Under the pieces are notes generated by a model. It did no database searches and was not told the DNA's origin. It saw nothing but the letters and a program-made list of their open reading frames with translations. Below are positions 1 through 3,608 of a stretch of 5,013 bases of DNA, one piece after another; positions within the stretch are counted from its first letter, which is position 1, and each line of letters opens with the position of its first letter. Both the position numbers and the translations under genes were made by a program. The stretch is from Chloroflexota bacterium (GTDB lineage Bacteria > Chloroflexota > Dehalococcoidia > JACQUE01), in assembly GCA_016210425.1 (NCBI GenBank), contig JACQUE010000130.1, positions 1-5,013 on the forward strand, written 5' to 3'.

Positions 1-2
1 CC

Positions 3-923
3 ACCACTGCCATGTCCCTCGCCTTTATGATGCAGCGTTTGGAGGGAGGGCTGGTGGCGCCTGTCGCAGGCTACCTCTTTGACCGGCTGGGCCCCCGTAA
101 GATCGGGCTTGTAGGGACCTTTGTGTCGGCCAGCGGATTCCTGCTCATGACTCGCATTCATTCGCTGCCGTTGTTTTACACTTCCTATCTTATGATCGCC
201 TTGGGCTTCAGCTTTGGTCTGGGTGGCGTGGGTCGAGCAGTGATCGCCAACTGGTTCATCCGTCTCCGAGGCAGGGCCATGGCCGGGCAGATGGTAGGTT
301 TCGGCTTATCAGGCAGCATTGCGCCACTCATGGTGGTGTTGATAAACCACTTTGGCTGGCGAAACACGCTGCTTGCTTCCGGCATCGGCCTCCTAGTAAT
401 AGGTATCCCAGCCAGCCTGATCATGGTGCACCGGCCCGAGGACAAGGGGCTGCTGCCGGATGGGGTGGCCACCGCAGCGGAGGCGGCTGAGAAGCGGGCC
501 AAAGCCCGGTCCGCATCCAAAGACGGAGGGAACGAAGTCGATTTCACCGCCAAGCAAGCTGTTTCAACCGTCGCCTTCTGGGCGATGGCTGTCGGTTTCA
601 CTATGGGTAACTTCGGGCAGAGCTCCCTCATGGTGTACGAGATGCCGGCCCTCAAGAGCGCCGGCATCAGTAGAGAGACCGCGGCCTTAGTGATAACGGC
701 CATCACCCTCACGAGTGTGGCAGGCCGCCTGGGCTTCGGTTGGCTGATGGACCTCCATAGCAAGAGGCTGACAGCCGCCGCTACCATCGGTTTGCAGTCG
801 GTGGGTATCCTCCTCTTTGGTCTCCTTTTCCTCCGACCGCATCTGGCTTCTGCCGCTCTTCCTCCTCTTCTACGCCCCCGGCTACGGCGGCACCATAGTG
901 ACCCGTCCTGCTATGCAGGGTGA
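3..923 (+). CDS. MFS transporter, OFA/monocarboxylate-like, N-terminal part (5' partial, frameshifted at 3' end)
   Basis: Inner-membrane secondary transporter of the major facilitator superfamily; style suggests the oxalate/formate antiporter or monocarboxylate group, but the substrate is not readable. The frame is open from the left edge and the residues before the first ATG (position 12) still fit the family, so roughly 40-50 N-terminal residues, including the first helix, lie outside. Counting from that ATG, MFS motif A is seen at residues 20-30 (GYLFDRLGPRK), and a second, weaker copy (GRLGFGWLMDLHSKR) starts at residue 238. Helices 3-6 span about residues 31-138. A charged, Ala-rich cytoplasmic loop follows (about 141-183), then helices 7-9 (about 185-273). 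The last 30 or so residues (from about 274) are Arg/Pro-rich and not transporter-like, because the frame has slipped; true helices 10-12 continue in the ORF ending at 1182. Family is confident; substrate is not. Confidence 0.85.
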   Translation, partial: TTAMSLAFMMQRLEGGLVAPVAGYLFDRLGPRKIGLVGTFVSASGFLLMTRIHSLPLFYTSYLMIALGFSFGLGGVGRAVIANWFIRLRGRAMAGQMVGFGLSGSIAPLMVVLINHFGWRNTLLASGIGLLVIGIPASLIMVHRPEDKGLLPDGVATAAEAAEKRAKARSASKDGGNEVDFTAKQAVSTVAFWAMAVGFTMGNFGQSSLMVYEMPALKSAGISRETAALVITAITLTSVAGRLGFGWLMDLHSKRLTAAATIGLQSVGILLFGLLFLRPHLASAALPPLLRPRLRRHHSDPSCYAG

Positions 924-1182
924 CTACTTCGGGCGGAAGGCATTCGGAACGATCCAGGGACTGGCGATGGGTGTGAGCGGCCTCGCTGCCATGGCGGGCC
1001 CTGTCATCGCCGGCCGCATTTACGATGTCACCGACAGCTACCGCCTTGCATTTCTCATATTCTCTGTTATGAGCGCTACCGGCTGTCTGATAGTCCTACT
1101 CTTCGCCAAGCGCCCGCGGGCGCCGGAGGTGGCTCCGGCTCCGGCTATTGTAAGGGAAGAGGCATTGAGGGAAGAGGCTTAG
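817..1182 (+). CDS. MFS transporter, C-terminal part (helices 10-12) in shifted frame
   Basis: This is the C-terminal end of the transporter that begins upstream, displaced by one reading frame. From about residue 9 it reads as helix 10 (IWLLPLFLLFYAPGYGG), then the conserved loop with RPAMQGDYFGRKAFGTIQG (about residues 30-48), helix 11 (about 49-68) and helix 12 (about 75-97). A short Pro/Ala/Glu-rich cytoplasmic tail follows. The helix 10-11 loop is what suggests the OFA/MCT-like group. The TTG at 817 is only the first possible start in this frame and has no credible ribosome-binding site, so the fragment is not an independent gene. Removing one base near 826-829 joins it to the upstream frame and gives 392 visible residues, close to a normal ~430-residue carrier once the missing N-terminus is added. 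Confidence 0.8.
   Translation: MVSFSSDRIWLLPLFLLFYAPGYGGTIVTRPAMQGDYFGRKAFGTIQGLAMGVSGLAAMAGPVIAGRIYDVTDSYRLAFLIFSVMSATGCLIVLLFAKRPRAPEVAPAPAIVREEALREEA
820..845 (+). other. Frameshift site inside the MFS gene
   Basis: Transporter-like sequence runs in one frame up to GILLFGLL (about position 825) and resumes in the next frame at IWLLPLFLL (about 841). A four-T run lies at 826-829. Dropping one T gives a smooth junction, GLLSSDRIWLLP, with no stop. An extra base at a homopolymer is typical of a sequencing or assembly error, but a real inactivating mutation looks identical in one read of the sequence. Confidence 0.75.
1153..1178 (+). repeat. Perfect 11-bp direct repeat at the end of the MFS gene
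   Basis: AGGGAAGAGGC occurs at 1153-1163 and again at 1168-1178. The 15-base period is in frame, so it duplicates five residues and gives the REEAL-REEA tail. It looks like a small slippage duplication in a disordered cytoplasmic C-terminus. Confidence 0.6.
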
Positions 1183-1189
1183 TTGGGCA

Positions 1190-1242
1190 CTAGGGCGCGC
1201 CGGATGTTGGAAGGGGCATGAGGATGCCACTGGCGCACCTAG
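1190..1242 (+). terminator. Nested stem-loop after the transporter, possible terminator
   Basis: The outer arms CTAGGGCGCGCC (1190-1201) and GGCGCACCTAG (1232-1242) are complementary apart from one bulge or mismatch. Inside them, GGCAT (1215-1219) and ATGCC (1224-1228) form a second stem with a GAGG loop. The hairpin begins 8 bases after the transporter stop, where a terminator is expected. No T-tract follows, so a standard intrinsic terminator is not proven; mRNA 3'-end protection or a simple palindrome are alternatives. Confidence 0.3.
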
Positions 1243-1258
1243 AGTGATTCGAACCCCC
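1231..1258 (-). other. Remnant resembling the 3' end of a tRNA gene
   Basis: Read on the minus strand, this gives GGGGG-TTCGAAT-CACTC followed by TAGGTGC, a discriminator G and CCA. That is the layout of a T-arm, 3' acceptor strand and encoded CCA. The T-stem has four of five pairs (one G-A mismatch). No matching D-arm, anticodon arm or 5' acceptor strand lies at normal tRNA distance upstream on that strand, so this is not an intact tRNA. The 5' acceptor complement CGCACCTA does occur at 1421-1428 on the minus strand, about 200 bases away, which is too far for an ordinary tRNA. It is most likely a decayed tRNA or an integration scar; chance resemblance is possible. Confidence 0.4.
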
Positions 1259-1624
1259 GGCCCCCGTGGGTCTATTTGCCACAGGGTTGTTAGTTCGCGG
1301 GGATTTCACGAGTGTGGATTGCCGGCCGTCTCGCGCGAAGACCGAGGCTCGTCCGCGATAACAGCGTTGGGGCATGTTTTCAAGAAAGTTTGAGTCACGA
1401 GCGCGGTCGCCCTGCGCCAGTAGGTGCGTGAGACGCGCTCCCCGTCACGCCCATCTCACGGGCAACTACGCCACGAGTCTCCCGGCAATAACTGCCTGGA
1501 GCACGTTCCTGCGATACGTCTAGGAGGCAGCCCCTACGCTGGGTCGATAGGCGCATGGGCTGCTTAGGGTGGACTGGACTGAGCCGTCCAAGGCGAGTTT
1601 GGCGAAGACCATACATCTCCTAAC

Positions 1625-1648
1625 CCAAGTCCTAGTCCACCGACTTGG
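1625..1648. promoter_or_regulatory. Inverted repeat over the -35 zone, candidate operator
   Basis: CCAAGTC (1625-1631) and GACTTGG (1642-1648) are perfect 7-bp arms separated by 10 bases, with arm centres 17 bp apart, about one and a half helical turns. The right arm ends 7 bases before the -10 hexamer at 1656, so the dyad covers the place where a -35 element would sit. This geometry suits a dimeric regulator that blocks, or remodels, RNA polymerase binding. The regulator is unknown. Confidence 0.4.
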
Positions 1649-1652
1649 AAGC

Positions 1653-1661
1653 TGGTATAAT
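1653..1661 (+). promoter_or_regulatory. Extended -10 promoter for the exported-protein operon
   Basis: TGGTATAAT is a perfect extended -10 element (TG, one base, TATAAT at 1656-1661). The hexamer 17 bases upstream (1633-1638) does not resemble TTGACA, which is acceptable for an extended -10 promoter or one needing an activator. Transcription would begin near 1667-1669, leaving a leader of about 105 bases before the ATG at 1774. It stands out in GC-rich surroundings and points toward the three downstream genes. Confidence 0.6.
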
Positions 1662-1692
1662 AGCCGACAATAATGCAGCTTAACCTTTTTCG

Positions 1693-1720
1693 CCCCTTTC
1701 ACGTTTTTCAACACGAAGGG
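1693..1720 (+). promoter_or_regulatory. Weak hairpin in the operon leader
   Basis: CCCTT, with a T-G wobble, can pair with GAAGGG at 1715-1720 around a T-rich loop, about 50 bases before the start codon. It is too weak to name as a riboswitch or attenuator. The leader has no recognisable ligand-binding core. Confidence 0.2.
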
Positions 1721-1764
1721 TGGCGGGCAGTTCAACAGGATTGGTTGGCAGGGAAGCCGTGCTT

Positions 1765-1770
1765 GGAGGT
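1765..1770 (+). promoter_or_regulatory. Ribosome-binding site fixing the start at 1774
   Basis: GGAGGT lies just upstream of the ATG at 1774, with a slightly short gap of 3 bases after the hexamer. It favours this ATG over the upstream in-frame GTG at 1720, which would add 18 residues ahead of the membrane segment and has no comparable site. Confidence 0.7.
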
Positions 1771-1773
1771 GGC

Positions 1774-2361
1774 ATGCGCCAGGTTACAGCGCGATTGCTC
1801 CTTGCTGGGGTTCTAGCTGCCCTCATTATCGGGGCCCTTTTCGCCACGACGAGGCAATCGGCATCTTCTCAAAGTGGTCTTCCGAAAGAAAAACAGCAGA
1901 TTGAGGATCGTCTGGAGCGGATGCGGACGGAAGCGCTTAAGAAATCTCGCCCCGGCAGAGACCCCAGTGCTCGTCCATCGGTTGAAGCCAAGATATCTGC
2001 GGAGTCGCGGTCGCCTTTCCCAAGCATCCAGGCTTCGGTGGGAGTGATAGTTGAGAGCGGCCAGGCGCCCTTCCCCGGATCGGTCTACGCTTTCGAAAAT
2101 CATTGGTACAAGGACACCGACAGCGGATACCTCACGGTCTATGCAGGGTACGAGCGGGCCGATCCTTCTCAAGGGCTGGTAATCGTGGAGGCAACTTCGC
2201 GGGAGTTGGGGAAAGGGGACCGGCCAATCGTTTATCGGACACCGGTAAAGGCTGGCTCTTTGCGCGTTGTCGCAGCTAGCGGCAGCCGTATCACCCTTTC
2301 CTCGGCTAGCGGTCAGAGTTTCACGTTTGACTTCGAATCGCGAGCGTTTGTGTTTCCATAA
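1774..2361 (+). CDS. Membrane-anchored exported protein, 195 aa, unknown function
   Basis: I do not recognise a named family. Residues 8-25 are a strongly hydrophobic segment after two basic residues, with no cysteine for a lipobox, so it is an uncleaved anchor or signal peptide placing the rest outside the membrane. Residues 37-59 are charged and helical (KEKQQIEDRLERMRTEALKK), possibly a short coiled coil. Residues 60-85 look disordered (Arg/Pro/Ser). Residues 88-195 are predicted beta-rich: YLTVYAGYERADPSQGLVIV (119-138), RPIVYRTPVKAGSLRVV (150-166) and a final ITLSSASGQSFTFDF stretch. There are no cysteines and no obvious catalytic motif, which argues for a structural or binding role. It is the first gene after the extended -10 promoter and ends 16 bases before the lipoprotein start, so the two are probably co-transcribed. 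Confident as a gene; function open. Confidence 0.8.
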   Translation: MRQVTARLLLAGVLAALIIGALFATTRQSASSQSGLPKEKQQIEDRLERMRTEALKKSRPGRDPSARPSVEAKISAESRSPFPSIQASVGVIVESGQAPFPGSVYAFENHWYKDTDSGYLTVYAGYERADPSQGLVIVEATSRELGKGDRPIVYRTPVKAGSLRVVAASGSRITLSSASGQSFTFDFESRAFVFP

Positions 2362-2365
2362 ACCC

Positions 2366-2370
2366 GGGGG
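2366..2370 (+). promoter_or_regulatory. G-rich ribosome-binding site for the TTG start at 2378
   Basis: GGGGG follows the upstream stop codon and sits 7 bases before the TTG at 2378. It is a modest Shine-Dalgarno match, but it is the best placed one near the start of the lipoprotein gene. A second TTG at 2372 is too close to use it well. Confidence 0.35.
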
Positions 2371-2377
2371 CTTGCCG

Positions 2378-3595
2378 TTGGTTCACCGACCCTCGTTGCG
2401 CCGGCTCCCGAGATTTGGGCGGAAGGCTCTGAAGCATCTGCCGCTCAAAACCTCTGGAATGTTTTTCGCGTTCTCTTTCATCTTCGGCTGCGCAACATCG
2501 ACGCCCTCGCCGACAGCCACAGCGCTACTGCCCAATCGGTCTACATCGACGCCGCCACCGGCCGTTAGCTCACCGTCGCCGGTATCCCAACGCTCGTGTC
2601 CGCCGCCTCCGTCCGATTGGCAGCAGGTGAACTCGTTACGTGGCTACCTTATCCACGACGGCGCCATTGATCCGGCGAACTGCCGCCTTCTTTTAGTTGG
2701 CGAGCAACCGAGCCCGGCGAGCGGTGGCATAGTCCTCTCCTCGGATGATATGGGCAATTCTCTTCAACTGCCGACGCTCTTGCCGCAGGCCCTCCACCTG
2801 AGGCGGATTGTGTCCGGTGACCTTGAGGTGGCCTGGCTCGTTGGAGACACACGCGACGGACGAGGCCTCCTTGCCAGGACAAAGGATGGGGGAAAGACCT
2901 GGCAGGAGAAACCTCTACCATCCACAGTTAACGATGTTAGCGGCCTGGCGTTTACCCAGGGGAAGATGTGGGCCGTAGGCCAGGCTGGCTCCGACGGGGT
3001 CCTGCTTTCCAGCACCGACGGCGGCGACACTTGGAAGGAAGTCTTGCGGCTGCCCGCCCAGGGAGGGCGTTCCGCTCGGTTCACTGGCCTGGCCAGCGCT
3101 GATCCAACCATTGTGAGCATCGGAACCGATGGGGTTCAGGGAGTGATACTGGTAAGTCACGATAGTGGAAACACATTTAAGCGACTGACTGGCGTCACCA
3201 TCACGGCTGCCACAGGCCTTGCCTTGGTGGACACTGACCACGTTTATGTAAGTGGTTACCACCAGTCGGATCTGAGAGACGAAACTTCGCGAAAATATGT
3301 GCTGCTTGTGTCCAAAGACGGTGGCAACAGCTTCGATCCGATATCAGTCCCGGCTCCGTTTGTGGGTGACGTTTGGTTCTCCTCGCCAAGGCACGGATTC
3401 CTTATCGGGGCTGCCAGCGGAGGCCCAGCCATATTAGAGACGAACGACGGCGGATCGACCTGGCAGGCCGCTCTTCTCAAGACGGCGCCCTTTGTATCGG
3501 GTCTGGAAAGGCTTTTTGGCGCGGCCAATTTTGTGTACGGAGTCGGAGGAGCCGGCCTTTTTGTCAGAGCGAGCGACTCCAACAGCGGAAGGTGA
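2378..3595 (+). CDS. Asp-box (BNR/Ycf48-like) beta-propeller lipoprotein, about 405 aa
   Basis: Predicted surface lipoprotein carrying a beta-propeller. Numbered from the TTG at 2378, a very basic n-region (residues 3-24) is followed by the hydrophobic FFAFSFIFGC, with Cys38 as the likely lipidated residue. A Ser/Thr/Pro linker follows (about 39-78). Six Asp-boxes recur every 43-52 residues: SSDDMGNSL (121), TKDGGKTW (168), STDGGDTW (212), SHDSGNTF (260), SKDGGNSF (312) and TNDGGSTW (355). ASDSNSG near 398 is a likely seventh, cut short by the stop. Such propellers (sialidase-like fold, Ycf48/HCF136-like) usually bind proteins or glycans. No sialidase catalytic motif is seen, so an enzyme is unlikely. 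The start is uncertain: TTG 2372, 2378 or 2396, or ATG 2459, which would lose the basic n-region. It lies between two other exported-protein genes in the same operon. Confidence 0.8.
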   Translation: MVHRPSLRRLPRFGRKALKHLPLKTSGMFFAFSFIFGCATSTPSPTATALLPNRSTSTPPPAVSSPSPVSQRSCPPPPSDWQQVNSLRGYLIHDGAIDPANCRLLLVGEQPSPASGGIVLSSDDMGNSLQLPTLLPQALHLRRIVSGDLEVAWLVGDTRDGRGLLARTKDGGKTWQEKPLPSTVNDVSGLAFTQGKMWAVGQAGSDGVLLSSTDGGDTWKEVLRLPAQGGRSARFTGLASADPTIVSIGTDGVQGVILVSHDSGNTFKRLTGVTITAATGLALVDTDHVYVSGYHQSDLRDETSRKYVLLVSKDGGNSFDPISVPAPFVGDVWFSSPRHGFLIGAASGGPAILETNDGGSTWQAALLKTAPFVSGLERLFGAANFVYGVGGAGLFVRASDSNSGR

Positions 3596-3608
3596 TGACC
3601 TTGTTACG

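Larger units (their letters stand above)
1183..1652. other. Noncoding intergenic stretch with multiple dyads
   Basis: No ORF here has both a ribosome-binding site and protein-like composition. The stretch holds a nested palindrome (1190-1242), a tRNA-3'-end-like remnant on the minus strand (1231-1258) and a series of short perfect inverted repeats: 1426-1431 with 1445-1450, 1427-1433 with 1454-1460, 1527-1533 with 1557-1563, 1575-1579 with 1586-1590, and 1625-1631 with 1642-1648. I compared it by eye with tmRNA and full tRNA and found no complete match. Confidence 0.6.

Noticed and set aside
185..787. 200-codon ORF on the minus strand
   Set aside because: It lies wholly antisense to the MFS gene. 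Its translation is Pro/Arg/Ala/Ser-rich without domain features, while the + strand shows clear MFS motifs.
820..845. Programmed ribosomal frameshift in the MFS gene
   Set aside because: There is no canonical slippery heptamer with a downstream pseudoknot, and this transporter family is not known for recoding. An error or mutation explains it more simply.
1231..1310. Intact tRNA gene
   Set aside because: At normal tRNA length there is no complementary acceptor 5' strand and no D-arm. The only anticodon-like hairpin (GTGG/CCAC) has a 9-base loop.
1231..1600. tmRNA on the minus strand
   Set aside because: A T-arm-like end and a tag-like stretch near 1580-1600 (reading AKLALDG) first suggested it. 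There is no tag stop codon in place, no conserved GGNTTCGAC 5' end and no matching 5' acceptor.
2267..2377. Upstream extension of the propeller lipoprotein to a TTG at 2267
   Set aside because: It would overlap the upstream gene by 95 bases and put about 37 non-signal residues before the basic n-region. Starts after the upstream stop fit a lipoprotein signal better.
2378..3595. Sialidase (neuraminidase) activity for the Asp-box protein
   Set aside because: Asp-boxes are present but no RIP motif or arginine triad is visible, so only the propeller fold is supported.
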